Part shown: positions 40,391 through 49,103 of the stretch, piece by piece | Layout of the letters: the number at the start of each line of letters is the position of its first letter | Numbering within the stretch: position 1 is the first letter of the stretch | Assembly: GCA_031291235.1 (NCBI GenBank) | Contig: JARLJL010000022.1 | Coordinates: 394,355-458,354, forward strand | Direction: 5' to 3' | Source of the DNA: Sulfuriferula sp. | Lineage (GTDB): Bacteria > Pseudomonadota > Gammaproteobacteria > Burkholderiales > Sulfuriferulaceae | DNA length: 64,000 nucleotides | Program-made: the position numbers and the translations under genes | The notes under the pieces: generated by a model | What the model was told of the DNA's origin: nothing | Databases searched by the model: none | The model's input: only the letters and a program-made list of their open reading frames with translations

Positions 40391-41562
40391 GAATTCGTAC
40401 CTTTTACTGCCGCCACTGCGCGTTGCGCCGCATCAGTCAAACCGTCTGCAGTAATAATATCCAGCCCGCTCGCAGCGAGCTTCTGTTTGCCTAACTCTAC
40501 GTTGGTACCTTCCAGCCGCACCACAACAGGAACCGTCACACCGACTTCTTTCACCGCAGTAATAATACCCTCGGCGATAATATCGCAACGCATGATGCCG
40601 CCAAATATGTTCACCAGCACGGCTTTTACCTGAGTGTCTGACAATATGATCTTGAATGCCTTGGCAACTGTTTCTGCCGTTGCCCCGCCGCCCACATCCA
40701 GAAAATTAGCGGGTTCGCCGCCGTGCAACTTAATCAGATCCATAGTTGCCATAGCCAGACCTGCACCGTTTACCATGCAACCTATGGTGCCGTTAAGCGC
40801 TATATAATTCAAGCCGGCTTGCTGCGCAGCGACTTCCTTGCTGTCGATCTGCGTATCGTCGCGCATGTCGGCAAATTTCTTTTGCCGCCCGAGCGCATTA
40901 TCGTCGAGCGCCATTTTGCAATCCAGCGCCACCATGCGTCCGCCTTGGGTCAGCACTAGCGGATTAATTTCCAGCAGGCTCAGGTCCGACTCTACAAAAA
41001 GCTTGTACAGCGCACGCAGCATGCGCGTAAGATCGCCAACATGACTGCCGGACAAGCCTAATCCGAAGGCCAGATTGCGGCACTGGAACTCCTGCAGACC
41101 GAGAATAGGATCGCAATATTCGCGCAATATCTGATCGGGATGCGTTTGCGCTACTTCTTCAATTTCCATGCCGCCGGCACTTGATGCGACAACCGCTATA
41201 CGCTCGCTTTCCCGGTCAACCAGCAAACTCAAATACAGTTCGCGGGCAATATCCAGCGTCTCCTCAACCAGCAGCCGCCCTACCCATTGACCTTCAGGTG
41301 CGTTTTGATAAGTTACCAGATGCGATCCCAGCAAGGCCGAGGCGGCTTCACGCAACGCTTCCAGCGATTTGACCAGTCGTACGCCGCCAGCCTTGCCGCG
41401 ACCGCCGGCATGAATTTGCGCCTTAACTACCCATGCTTCGCCGCCCAGATAGCCTGTCGCAGCCAATTCGGCATGCGCAGGATCTTCAACGACGATACCT
41501 CGCGGCGTGTCGATACTAAATTCGCGCAATAACTGCTTGGCCTGATATTCGTGTAAATTCAT
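40387..41562 (-). CDS. sucC: Succinyl-CoA synthetase beta subunit
   Basis: A 391-residue ATP-grasp subunit that binds nucleotide and succinate. [32 protein letters not shown] and [16 protein letters not shown] are canonical. It sits 51 bp downstream of the histidine kinase gene on the same strand, with no terminator between, so it may be read from both its own and the upstream transcript. Confidence 0.97.
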   Translation of the reverse strand: MNLHEYQAKQLLREFSIDTPRGIVVEDPAHAELAATGYLGGEAWVVKAQIHAGGRGKAGGVRLVKSLEALREAASALLGSHLVTYQNAPEGQWVGRLLVEETLDIARELYLSLLVDRESERIAVVASSAGGMEIEEVAQTHPDQILREYCDPILGLQEFQCRNLAFGLGLSGSHVGDLTRMLRALYKLFVESDLSLLEINPLVLTQGGRMVALDCKMALDDNALGRQKKFADMRDDTQIDSKEVAAQQAGLNYIALNGTIGCMVNGAGLAMATMDLIKLHGGEPANFLDVGGGATAETVAKAFKIILSDTQVKAVLVNIFGGIMRCDIIAEGIITAVKEVGVTVPVVVRLEGTNVELGKQKLAASGLDIITADGLTDAAQRAVAAVKGTNS

Positions 41563-41613
41563 TTCGTGTTATCAATTTCCATTAAATCAAATATTATTAA
41601 AAACCGAGCAAAT

Positions 41614-42279
41614 TCAAGGCAATTGCAAAGCAAAAACGCCACCATGGCCGGCATCTTTATTATGCAATAATAATTTGCCCTGACGTGCTTTATTTACATG
41701 CGCTTTGGCAATTATTTCCGCAAGAAACAATCCCAGACCCATGCCGTCGGTATGCTGCTCCGACAATGTGCCAATCGGGTTCTCCAGAATAACCTGCGGA
41801 AAGCCGTTACCGTCATCTTCTACACTCAGCAATAACACATCGTTATCCAGTGTCGCACGGATAACAATACGTTTTCCGGCATAACGCAGAGCGTTGTGCA
41901 TTGCATTAAGCATTGCCATTTCAACCAGATCGCGATCAAAAAACCAGTACGCCGGAGCCTGTTCGACATCCATGTCTATGGTTATCTTACCTGCAGCCAG
42001 AACAATCGCATTCTGTACAAACTCCTCAATAAAATCGCCTGGCGAATGCGCTTCGATGCTAGGTGACAATCTTTCCGTCTGCAGATTGAACAGTAGCAGC
42101 ATGCGTTCCATGCAATCATTTACACGATGGCACAGCAAGCGTGAATCGCTGACATCTATATTTTCCGATTTAATGGCATCCAATCGCAACATGAGCAATG
42201 CCATCAGATTTTTGATCTCATGAATATTCAAAGCAAGCAGGGTTTTCAGATCTATGGCGCTAACATTGCTGGAATTCAT
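41614..42279 (-). CDS. Sensor-less histidine kinase
   Basis: A 221-residue cytoplasmic kinase consisting only of a dimerisation/phosphoacceptor helix and a catalytic domain. NIHEIKNLMALLMLRLDAI places His20 in a proper H-box, MLNAMHNALRYA is the N-box, VEDDGNGFP is G1 and DGMGLGLFLAEIIA is G2. There is no input domain or membrane helix, so its signal must come from a partner, probably the response regulator whose stop it overlaps by 4 bp. Confidence 0.87.
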   Translation of the reverse strand: MNSSNVSAIDLKTLLALNIHEIKNLMALLMLRLDAIKSENIDVSDSRLLCHRVNDCMERMLLLFNLQTERLSPSIEAHSPGDFIEEFVQNAIVLAAGKITIDMDVEQAPAYWFFDRDLVEMAMLNAMHNALRYAGKRIVIRATLDNDVLLLSVEDDGNGFPQVILENPIGTLSEQHTDGMGLGLFLAEIIAKAHVNKARQGKLLLHNKDAGHGGVFALQLP

Positions 42280-43901
42280 GCGACCCGCACTCCAAATTTA
42301 TGGCTGACATCCTTAAACAAGGCATGTATTTTTTTGAGCTTTTCCAGATTCGCATGTTTGCCGACATGATCCTCGATCAGTTTTCTGGCAAGTTGCATGT
42401 TATCGTCATTCCAGCCATTGCGATCACAATCTACAATCAATGCATGCGCGGCATTCAATGCAACCTGCACATTCATGGGCATGCGTTTCGAAGCGGTCAC
42501 CAACAGACTGATCGCGCCGGCAAGGTCGCCGCTCTTGGCAAGCAATACGCCCTCATTATTGAGTTTGATTACATCGCTTACACTATTTTCGATCAAATTC
42601 TGGCTCTCGTCGGCACGCCCAACTTTCTCCAGCATTTGGCGAACCAGTTTTTGCACCTTCTCGTCGTCATAAAAATTGCTGATCACATCCTTGACCAGCC
42701 CTCTGGCTTCATCTTCCTTATTATTCAGAAAACAGCTTTTGGCCATATCTACGGACATTTCATCAGACAAGTGCAATCCGTGAGCAGTTTTTACCGCTAA
42801 CGCATTGTCAAGCGCCTTTTGCGACTCGGCATACCTGCCTGCCCCTTGATAAATCAGACTTTGCATGACCGAACCGGCTAACTCAAGCTCGGGCGTATTA
42901 TCGAAGGATTTTTTTGCGTCCGCTATAATGTTGAGCGCTTCATCATATTTGCTTTCATCCAGCAACACACGAGACAAATTGACAAAATCCGCATGGGAAC
43001 GGAAGAACGAGTACTTTCCCTTATCCACCACGATGCCGTATGCTTTTCTGGCCTTTTCCAGATCGCCGTTACGATACGCCATCGCGCCTACCATGCTTTG
43101 CCGAGACAGTGTATTGGGAGAAATCTCTACCGCCTTTTCCAGGATCGATTGGGCTAATTCGGTATTACCCAGAGATTCATGCTGCTGGGCCAGCAAATCG
43201 TAAGCTTCCATATACTCAGGCGTATCGGCGATTGCCAGCTCCAGTGTCTCGATCGCCTCGGCTGCCTGTCCTGCCATGCTTAAGGTTTTGGCAAGCCCTA
43301 TCCGCGCCCATGGAATGGCGCGTGCAGCAATGATCTGCTCATACAGTAAACGGGCATCTTCATGTCGCCCCAAAGCGATAAGCAGTTCCCCCTTCAGCTT
43401 GATCAGATCAATGGAAAATTTGCTTTTCAGGTTTAAAATACGATCGCATTCGGCTATCGCTTCTTCTGGTTTGGCATCGGAAATCAATACATAAATAGGC
43501 GCGAAAACGTCCTTTTTTTCAAATACCCGCTCCAGCCGTATACGCATGGTTTCTGCCGTAAACGGTTTTAACAGATAATCATCCGGCGCCAATTCGGCGC
43601 ACGACACTACCTTTTCATATCCGCGCTCTGCCGTTACCATCAGGAATGCGACTGTAGGCGCTATGAGTGCACTCTTGCGCAACTGTTCCAGAATTTGCTG
43701 GCCGTCGCTCCCCTCGCCCAGGCAGTAATCGCACACAATAATATCGAACTCGCGCTGTCGAATACGGAACACAGCCTCATTGGCACTATTTGACGTTTCG
43801 CACCGGGTAATACCAAAATTGCTCAAGGTATTACGCAATGACGAACACATGGCGGGGCTGTCATCAATGATAAGCGCACGTTTTTTTCCGAAATCCATCA
43901 T
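42276..43901 (-). CDS. Response regulator with C-terminal TPR repeats
   Basis: A 541-residue protein. The receiver domain (residues about 7-128) has IIDDSP acidic residues, phosphoacceptor Asp56 in IIVCDYCLG, MVTAERG and the Lys in LLKPF. The rest is about nine TPR-like helical pairs (for example EAYDLLAQQHESLGNTELAQ). There is no DNA-binding, GGDEF or enzymatic output, so output is probably protein-protein contact controlled by phosphorylation. It pairs with the overlapping sensor-less kinase. Confidence 0.87.
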   Translation of the reverse strand: MMDFGKKRALIIDDSPAMCSSLRNTLSNFGITRCETSNSANEAVFRIRQREFDIIVCDYCLGEGSDGQQILEQLRKSALIAPTVAFLMVTAERGYEKVVSCAELAPDDYLLKPFTAETMRIRLERVFEKKDVFAPIYVLISDAKPEEAIAECDRILNLKSKFSIDLIKLKGELLIALGRHEDARLLYEQIIAARAIPWARIGLAKTLSMAGQAAEAIETLELAIADTPEYMEAYDLLAQQHESLGNTELAQSILEKAVEISPNTLSRQSMVGAMAYRNGDLEKARKAYGIVVDKGKYSFFRSHADFVNLSRVLLDESKYDEALNIIADAKKSFDNTPELELAGSVMQSLIYQGAGRYAESQKALDNALAVKTAHGLHLSDEMSVDMAKSCFLNNKEDEARGLVKDVISNFYDDEKVQKLVRQMLEKVGRADESQNLIENSVSDVIKLNNEGVLLAKSGDLAGAISLLVTASKRMPMNVQVALNAAHALIVDCDRNGWNDDNMQLARKLIEDHVGKHANLEKLKKIHALFKDVSHKFGVRVA

Positions 43902-43946
43902 GTCATCTCACGTTTCGTTATCTTTATAGTACGTTAACGAGATACA

Positions 43947-44741
43947 TCACACTGCAACAGGTGCCTTAATCGGGGGATATGGATCGTAACCGATCAATTC
44001 GAAATCATCAAAAGAAAATTTAAACAAATCCTTCACTTCCGGATTGATGCGCATAACAGGCAACGCCCGCGGAGTACGGCTGAGCTGCTCACGCGTCTGT
44101 TCCATATGGTTGGAATACAAGTGAGCGTCACCCAGCGTATGCACAAAATCGCCCACCTTGAGCCCAGTCACCTGAGCCACCATCATCGTCAGCAAAGCAT
44201 AACTGGCAATATTAAATGGCACGCCAAGGAATATATCGGCACTGCGCTGATAAAGTTGACAACTCAGCTTGCCGTCCGCCACGTAAAACTGAAAAAACGC
44301 ATGACAGGGCGCCAGCGCCATTTTATCCAGTTCAGCGACGTTCCACGCGGAAACGATAATGCGACGGGAATCCGGATTGTGCTTCAGATCATGCAGTATC
44401 CGAGCAATCTGGTCGATATGGCCGCCATCCGGAGTAGGCCAGCTGCGCCATTGTTTACCGTAAACGGGCCCGAGTTCACCGTTTTCATCGGCCCACTCAT
44501 CCCAGATGCTGACCCCGTTTTCCTTCAGATAGCGGATATTGGTATCGCCTTGCAAAAACCACAATAATTCATGAATGATGGAGCGCAAATGACATTTCTT
44601 GGTAGTCACCAGCGGAAAGCCTTCGCTTAGATCGAAACGCATCTGATAACCGAAAACCGATACGGTACCCGTACCGGTACGATCCGATTTGACCGTGCCA
44701 TGCTGCTGCACATGCCGCATTAAATCCAGATATTGACGCAT
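43947..44741 (-). CDS. thyA: Thymidylate synthase
   Basis: Methylates dUMP to dTMP using methylene-tetrahydrofolate. A 264-residue protein of E. coli ThyA length. The catalytic Cys is in [12 protein letters not shown], and [17 protein letters not shown] and [12 protein letters not shown] are the substrate and folate sites. It starts 2 bp after the globin stop on the same strand. No folA is present nearby. Confidence 0.97.
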   Translation of the reverse strand: MRQYLDLMRHVQQHGTVKSDRTGTGTVSVFGYQMRFDLSEGFPLVTTKKCHLRSIIHELLWFLQGDTNIRYLKENGVSIWDEWADENGELGPVYGKQWRSWPTPDGGHIDQIARILHDLKHNPDSRRIIVSAWNVAELDKMALAPCHAFFQFYVADGKLSCQLYQRSADIFLGVPFNIASYALLTMMVAQVTGLKVGDFVHTLGDAHLYSNHMEQTREQLSRTPRALPVMRINPEVKDLFKFSFDDFELIGYDPYPPIKAPVAV

Positions 44742-44743
44742 GA

Positions 44744-45148
44744 TTATTCCTGTAATTGTAAATGACGCTGCATAGTATCGGCGATGCCTTGGACCATCTG
44801 CATCCAGCGTTGCGCCAGCTCCGGCGACAAATGCGTCAGCAGCGTTTGTTCAAACACCTGCAACCAGCGACGGAAAGCCGCCATATTCAGGTTCAGGGCG
44901 CGATGTCGGCCGAGCATATCGAATGGACGCGGACCGTCAATTTTGCCGCCCAGCACAGTCCACCAGTAATCTGTAATCAATGCTTCGTGTTCGGTGAAAT
45001 CGCCCATGCCCGCAAAAAACGGGCTCATCATTTCATCCGCCTGCAATCGCCCGTAAAAATCGTGTACCACGCGCATTACGTTTTCCCGCCCGATTTTATC
45101 GCACAGCGGTTCCAGTTTACGTCGTGCTACAGGTTCGCCAATCTGCAT
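44744..45148 (-). CDS. Group III truncated hemoglobin-like protein
   Basis: A 134-residue 2-on-2 globin. [22 protein letters not shown] holds the B10 Tyr region, and [22 protein letters not shown] includes the proximal His. Group III globins are thought to handle NO, peroxide or oxygen. The ATG at 45148 has AAGGAT 8 nt upstream and lies 32 bp inside the end of bpt, so the two genes overlap in different frames. Confidence 0.85.
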   Translation of the reverse strand: MQIGEPVARRKLEPLCDKIGRENVMRVVHDFYGRLQADEMMSPFFAGMGDFTEHEALITDYWWTVLGGKIDGPRPFDMLGRHRALNLNMAAFRRWLQVFEQTLLTHLSPELAQRWMQMVQGIADTMQRHLQLQE

Positions 45149-45845
45149 CTATTAATCCTTGTAACGGTTGATATTGTTGCTTATATGTCATTTTGCGACT
45201 GCCGTCTATCCAGTACCCCAGATACAAGTAGGGCAAGCCGAATTGGCGAGCCAGATCAATTTGCCACAATACATTAAAAACGCCCAGACTGCGCTCCGGC
45301 AAGTCAGGATTGAAAAAGGTATACACCGAAGAGAACCCGTCTGCGACACGATCGATAATGCTGACCATCTGCGTTTGTTCGCCTTCGCTGAATGTTACCA
45401 GATAGGTATCGACATGGCTGGCCACCAGAAAATGCGCGTACTGATCCTGATCATCGTGATCCATGCCTCCGCCGGCATGTCGGGCAGCCTGATAGCGCTG
45501 ATACAACCGGAAATGCTCAGGATCGAAATACGGTTTATGCACATTGATCTTTAACGCAGCATTCCGCTTGAGCGTTCGTCGTTGCGTGCGATTCGGCATG
45601 AACTCGTCAACAACGACACGAACCGGAATGCACCGCTGACAACCATCACATTGAGGCCGATAAGTATACAATCCACTACGCCGGAAACCCGCACGTATCA
45701 GTTCGCTATACACCGCCGTATCGACAAAATGAGCTGGCGTGGCAACTTGCGAGCGCGCAATATTCCCAGTCAAATAGCTACATGGATAAGGCTGGGTCAG
45801 ATAAAACTGCAGCTGCGCCAGCGGCATGTCATTCAATCGCGTCAT
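45117..45845 (-). CDS. bpt: Aspartate/glutamate leucyltransferase
   Basis: A 242-residue N-end-rule transferase that adds Leu from Leu-tRNA to N-terminal Asp or Glu, marking proteins for ClpS-ClpAP. PCSYLTGNIARSQVATPAH, RAGFRRSGLYTYRPQCDGCQRCIPVRV (cysteine pair C-x2-C) and YLGYWIDGSRKMTYK are typical of the ATE/Bpt fold. It overlaps aat by 4 bp, forming an N-end-rule pair. Confidence 0.93.
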   Translation of the reverse strand: MTRLNDMPLAQLQFYLTQPYPCSYLTGNIARSQVATPAHFVDTAVYSELIRAGFRRSGLYTYRPQCDGCQRCIPVRVVVDEFMPNRTQRRTLKRNAALKINVHKPYFDPEHFRLYQRYQAARHAGGGMDHDDQDQYAHFLVASHVDTYLVTFSEGEQTQMVSIIDRVADGFSSVYTFFNPDLPERSLGVFNVLWQIDLARQFGLPYLYLGYWIDGSRKMTYKQQYQPLQGLIDADWRTCSTT

Positions 45846-46549
45846 TCGATCAAATCATCCTCAAATTGCCACGGCATTGTCATGCTTCGCGCTTGCACTC
45901 CTTCCGACAGCAACTGCATGAATTCCTCACGCTGTATCTCCCTTGCACCGAAACGGGCCAGGTGCGCCGTATTCATTTGACAATCGATGACGCTGAATTG
46001 CCAGCGTTGCAGTTGACGCACCAAATGTACAAAAGCGATTTTAGACGCATCGGCTACCCGTGTGAACATCGACTCGCCGTAAAACACCCTACCTAATGCC
46101 ACGCCGTACAAACCGCCAGCCAGTTTGCCGTCTATCCATGTTTCTATACTGTGGGCAACGCCCAAGCGATGTAATGCCGTATAGGCAGCGATCATCTCGG
46201 CACTGATCCAGGTGCCATCCTGCCCTGCCCGCGATTGACTACAACCGTCCATTACCAAACTGAAAGCCGTATCCACGCGAATTTCATAATGGCGCTTACG
46301 TAGCGTACGCATCAGCGAATGCGGCGTATGCAACTCATTTGGAAACAAAACCATACGCGGATCAGGGCTCCACCACAAGATCGGCTGATTCGCATTGAAC
46401 CAGGGAAATATGCCGCGACTATAAGCTGCAATCAACCATTCGGCAGACAGTTCCCCGCCGGCAGCCAGCAACCCTGAGGGCGCAGCCAATGCCTGTGCGA
46501 CAGGCGGGAAATCTTCAACGGTCTTCATCCAGGGTAACATCTTTGTCAT
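45842..46549 (-). CDS. aat: Leucyl/phenylalanyl-tRNA-protein transferase
   Basis: A 235-residue enzyme that adds Leu or Phe to N-terminal Lys or Arg. LLAAGGELSAEWLIAAYSRGIFPWF and ILWWSPDPRMVLFP are the family signatures, and LAGGLYGVALGRVFYGESMF is the acceptor site. First gene of the long minus-strand run ending at glnB. Confidence 0.95.
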   Translation of the reverse strand: MTKMLPWMKTVEDFPPVAQALAAPSGLLAAGGELSAEWLIAAYSRGIFPWFNANQPILWWSPDPRMVLFPNELHTPHSLMRTLRKRHYEIRVDTAFSLVMDGCSQSRAGQDGTWISAEMIAAYTALHRLGVAHSIETWIDGKLAGGLYGVALGRVFYGESMFTRVADASKIAFVHLVRQLQRWQFSVIDCQMNTAHLARFGAREIQREEFMQLLSEGVQARSMTMPWQFEDDLIE

Positions 46550-46602
46550 TTTACCTTAACCGCAATCAATAACGGATACCGCTACAAAAATCGCATCCAC
46601 AC

Positions 46603-46630
46603 TTGACAAAAAACAATAAAGAGATATATT
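46603..46630 (+). promoter_or_regulatory. Strong sigma-70 promoter for the DUF3149 gene
   Basis: Perfect TTGACA (46603-46608), 16 bp, TATATT (46625-46630), then AAGGAAAA and the ATG at 46663. Confidence 0.75.
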
Positions 46631-46662
46631 TATCCTAATAACCGAAAAGAAAGGAAAATGCC

Positions 46663-46791
46663 ATGTCTACTTTATTTCAACTGCTACTCACTTCCCGCAT
46701 TGGCTTGATGAGCCTGTTCACTGTTGTTTTCGCCGCAGGCATGATGATCTGGTTCACCTGGTGGTTCATGAAAAAATCGAAACAAAAGTAA
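46663..46791 (+). CDS. DUF3149-type membrane microprotein (42 aa)
   Basis: A 42-residue peptide. Residues 1-15 ([15 protein letters not shown]) are followed by one transmembrane helix (about 16-36) and a positive tail KKSKQK, so the C-terminus is probably cytoplasmic. This matches the DUF3149 family of betaproteobacterial small membrane proteins, whose role is unknown. It has its own near-consensus promoter and a good ribosome-binding site, so it is very likely expressed. Confidence 0.75.
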   Translation: MSTLFQLLLTSRIGLMSLFTVVFAAGMMIWFTWWFMKKSKQK

Positions 46792-46813
46792 ATCGACCGG
46801 CAGGCAGATCAAA

Positions 46814-47356
46814 CTAGCGATGAGCTGCCTGCAACGCCGCCAGATCAACAACTACCTGAGCCGGATTGCGCGCGGCATCAACCGACACGTACACTTTGGC
46901 TATCTTGCCGAGCGGGTCGATAATGAACGTATTGCGTTTGGCGAATTTTATGACCAGCAAATCCGTAATCGAGCCGTAACGGCCAGCCATCAAACCGCCC
47001 TTGTCTGCCAGTAGCGGAAAAGGCAAACCATGTTTAGCCGCAAATTCGGCGTGACTATCCTGATCATCCACGCTGACGCCGACCACCTCGGCACCCAATG
47101 CACGGATCTTGAAAATATCGTCGCGAAACTGACAGGCCTCAGTTGTACAATGCGGCGTCCCGTCCTTCGGATAAAAATACAATACCAGCCATTTGCCGTG
47201 AAAATCCGACAGCTTCTGCAACTTGCCGTACTGGTCAGTCAAGGCGAAATCCGGCGCCGATTGTCCGACGGACGGCACGTCAGCAGCATGACTGGCACGC
47301 ATCCAGATTATCGTCAGCAATGACAATATCATCCCCAGCAAAATCAGCATTTTCAT
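46814..47356 (-). CDS. Exported peroxiredoxin, BCP/PrxQ type
   Basis: A 180-residue thiol peroxidase. A hydrophobic N-terminus (to about residue 24, ASHA-AD) is a signal peptide or anchor, so it acts in the periplasm. The peroxidatic Cys70 in GTPHCTTEAC and resolving Cys75 five residues later define the atypical two-Cys PrxQ class. The strong ribosome-binding site GGAGGA precedes ATG 47356. Its periplasmic location is uncommon for this normally cytoplasmic class. Confidence 0.88.
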   Translation of the reverse strand: MKMLILLGMILSLLTIIWMRASHAADVPSVGQSAPDFALTDQYGKLQKLSDFHGKWLVLYFYPKDGTPHCTTEACQFRDDIFKIRALGAEVVGVSVDDQDSHAEFAAKHGLPFPLLADKGGLMAGRYGSITDLLVIKFAKRNTFIIDPLGKIAKVYVSVDAARNPAQVVVDLAALQAAHR

Positions 47357-47509
47357 ACATATCCTCCGGTTTGAGCCATCAATGCCATGCCCAAGTCCGC
47401 ACCAGCGAATCTGGTCAGACCGATCTCAATCCCTGCTACAGTCACAGCATCGACATATTTAGCTGCCAGTGCTTATGGATCGGCGCATAATCAGCTAAAA
47501 TACGTACAT

Positions 47510-47585
47510 GCCCCGGTAGCTCAGTGGATAGAGCATTCCCCTCCTAAGGGAAGGGTCACACGTTCGATTCGTGTTCGGGGCACCA
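47510..47585 (+). tRNA. tRNA-Arg(CCT)
   Basis: A 76-nt gene: acceptor GCCCCGG, D-arm AGCTCAGTGGATAGAGC, anticodon loop CTCCTAA (anticodon CCT), T-arm CGTTCGATTCG and encoded CCA. A possible promoter (CTGCCA at 47463, CATAAT at 47486) lies just upstream. tRNA-Arg genes are frequent integration sites, and a broken recombinase follows. Confidence 0.96.
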
Positions 47586-47594
47586 ATTATTGAC

Positions 47595-47628
47595 GAAAAT
47601 GGGCACTCCAATTGGAGTGCCCATTTTC
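47595..47628. terminator. 34-bp perfect palindrome, probable tRNA-Arg terminator
   Basis: GAAAATGGGCACTCCAA at 47595-47611 is followed at once by its exact reverse complement (47612-47628), so 34 bp are fully symmetric with no fixed loop. It ends in TTTTC and starts 10 bp after the tRNA. It can terminate transcription in both directions, or be a recombination relic. Confidence 0.65.
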
Positions 47629-47716
47629 ATTCCATCAACGGCAAGCCCAAACGCCGCATAGTTACCTCGCATAGTTGCCTATTTACCATCAACTCTGATG
47701 ACATCCACCAGAAAAT

Positions 47717-48580
47717 TCAACGACTGTTCCCGTACTCTGACTCAGTATCCAGCAGCATTTCTTTCATCCGTTGCATTGCATAAGCCACCTGCTTGGTCGA
47801 TACTTTACGGAATGATGATTTATCTCGCTTCAATAAAGCCATTTCCGTTACTATCTTTTCCTTAGTATCCTTTAATTGGTTTATCCTACCTTGCAGACTG
47901 GAATCCAACGCAATAATGCCATTTCCTATCGCGCCATACAAATTATTCAGCCCATCATCCGTCACCTTCAATGATCTGGTCAACTCCTGAATGATTTTAT
48001 CATCTGTACGCTGCATTTTTTTCTGACGCTTAAGTCAATCCTTGATCATCAAGGCGACTCGATCTTTCTACTAGCCGTTGCAAAATGAGTTGGTCCATGC
48101 GTTCCATGGGCTAGTTAGGGGTATCACAAACATGGGGGTAAAATGCTCAATTTGTGTCCGCACTTGTAGTAACGATAACGCCCGCTTTTGCCAATTGCCA
48201 GTGTCATCCATATATTGCATGAATTACATTTAATTAAACCTGTAAGCAATATAGAAGAAGTCCGCGCATGGGGACAGATTTCCCTAACGTAATTTTTTTG
48301 GATCATGTGATGCGCGTTTACGTCTCACTTCGTCAAATAGTTGTTCTTCAATGAGAGCGTCAACTGTACAACGCACCCATGCACTTTCAAGGCGCAGTAT
48401 GCGTTTCTTGGAATCCCGCATGTTGTATCTGTATTCACCTCGACATGTCGGATCCGAGAAAGCGTCATGAACTTTGTGTAACCGCCATAAGCCTCCCCGC
48501 ATTAGCAAGCCCTGCTCATTTAATTCTTGAACAATTTTCTTGAACCCAAGCATATGCCCATTCAGTCCTTTCACGGAAGA
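47717..48580 (-). pseudogene. Large serine recombinase, decayed C-terminal part
   Basis: Three minus-strand pieces line up with one resolvase/invertase-type large recombinase. First (48574-48284) is the recombinase domain: MLGFKKIVQELNEQGLLMRGG and DPTCRGEYRYN. Next (48306-48124) is the zinc ribbon LLTGLIKCNSCNIWMTLAIG then GRYRYYKCGHK. Last, from 48123 through 48016 to 47717, PMERMDQLILQRLVE and a coiled-coil tail. They are joined only through a frame change near 48290, a TAG where the family has the residue before PME, and a TAA further on. The N-terminal catalytic Ser domain is missing. It is non-functional debris of an integrated element beside tRNA-Arg. Confidence 0.8.
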
Positions 48581-48758
48581 AACGTGAGCAGGAATGGACG
48601 ATGATCACTTCAAAAGGCTGTGGTTTCTTGGTTTCTTGGTTACATCGTCTATCATTTACTTAAATACAGGTCGCTTGTCATCAGTGGCTGATGCACCTGG
48701 CTCCACATAAGAGGCATGGCGACTTAGGATCATCCACGCTTGCCGTACAGAGGTATAG
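48581..48758. other. No supportable gene; decayed island DNA
   Basis: Between the recombinase remnant and the open frame at 48759 I see no coding signal. It contains a short tandem (GGTTTCTT twice at about 48620-48640). Confidence 0.4.
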
Positions 48759-48989
48759 CAGCCGGCGCGACAGGCATGGCATAACTTATATGGAACGCAG
48801 GGGGTTTCTAGGGCGAGGTCGCAGGTGAGGAAGCTGATGGCGCTGTTTCGCGCTGAATGGAAACGCAACAAGGGGCTGGATAGCGAGTTCTTTCAGAAAG
48901 CCAGGCTGGGTTACATACAGCGGCTTAACGATGATTCCAGACCGCTTAGTGTGGTTATGAGGGCAACGTCATTAATCGATAATGAATAA
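48759..48989 (+). pseudogene. Unrecognised gene fragment in the tRNA-Arg island
   Basis: An open stretch of 76 codons on the plus strand ends with a stop at 48987-48989; an internal ATG at 48837 would give 50 residues (MALFRAEWKRNKGLDSEFF...). Composition is protein-like and rich in Arg, Lys and aromatic residues, but I do not recognise it, and there is no good start or ribosome-binding site. Probably the 3' end of a lost mobile-element gene. Confidence 0.35.
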
Positions 48990-49103
48990 ATGCGTGAGTT
49001 TTGAAGGGACGTAGCTACACGCCATCGACTCAGGTAATATTAAATAATGGCGCTGCACTTCAAACTTAAATCCGCGTATCTTAATGAGAAGGCAAACCCA
49101 AAT

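Noticed and set aside
48656..48871. 71-codon minus-strand frame in the tRNA-Arg island
   Set aside because: No motif and overlaps a more protein-like plus-strand frame.
47586..49046. Second copy of the tRNA-Arg 3' end as attachment site
   Set aside because: Read through the island without finding a repeat of the tRNA tail, so no att pair can be claimed.
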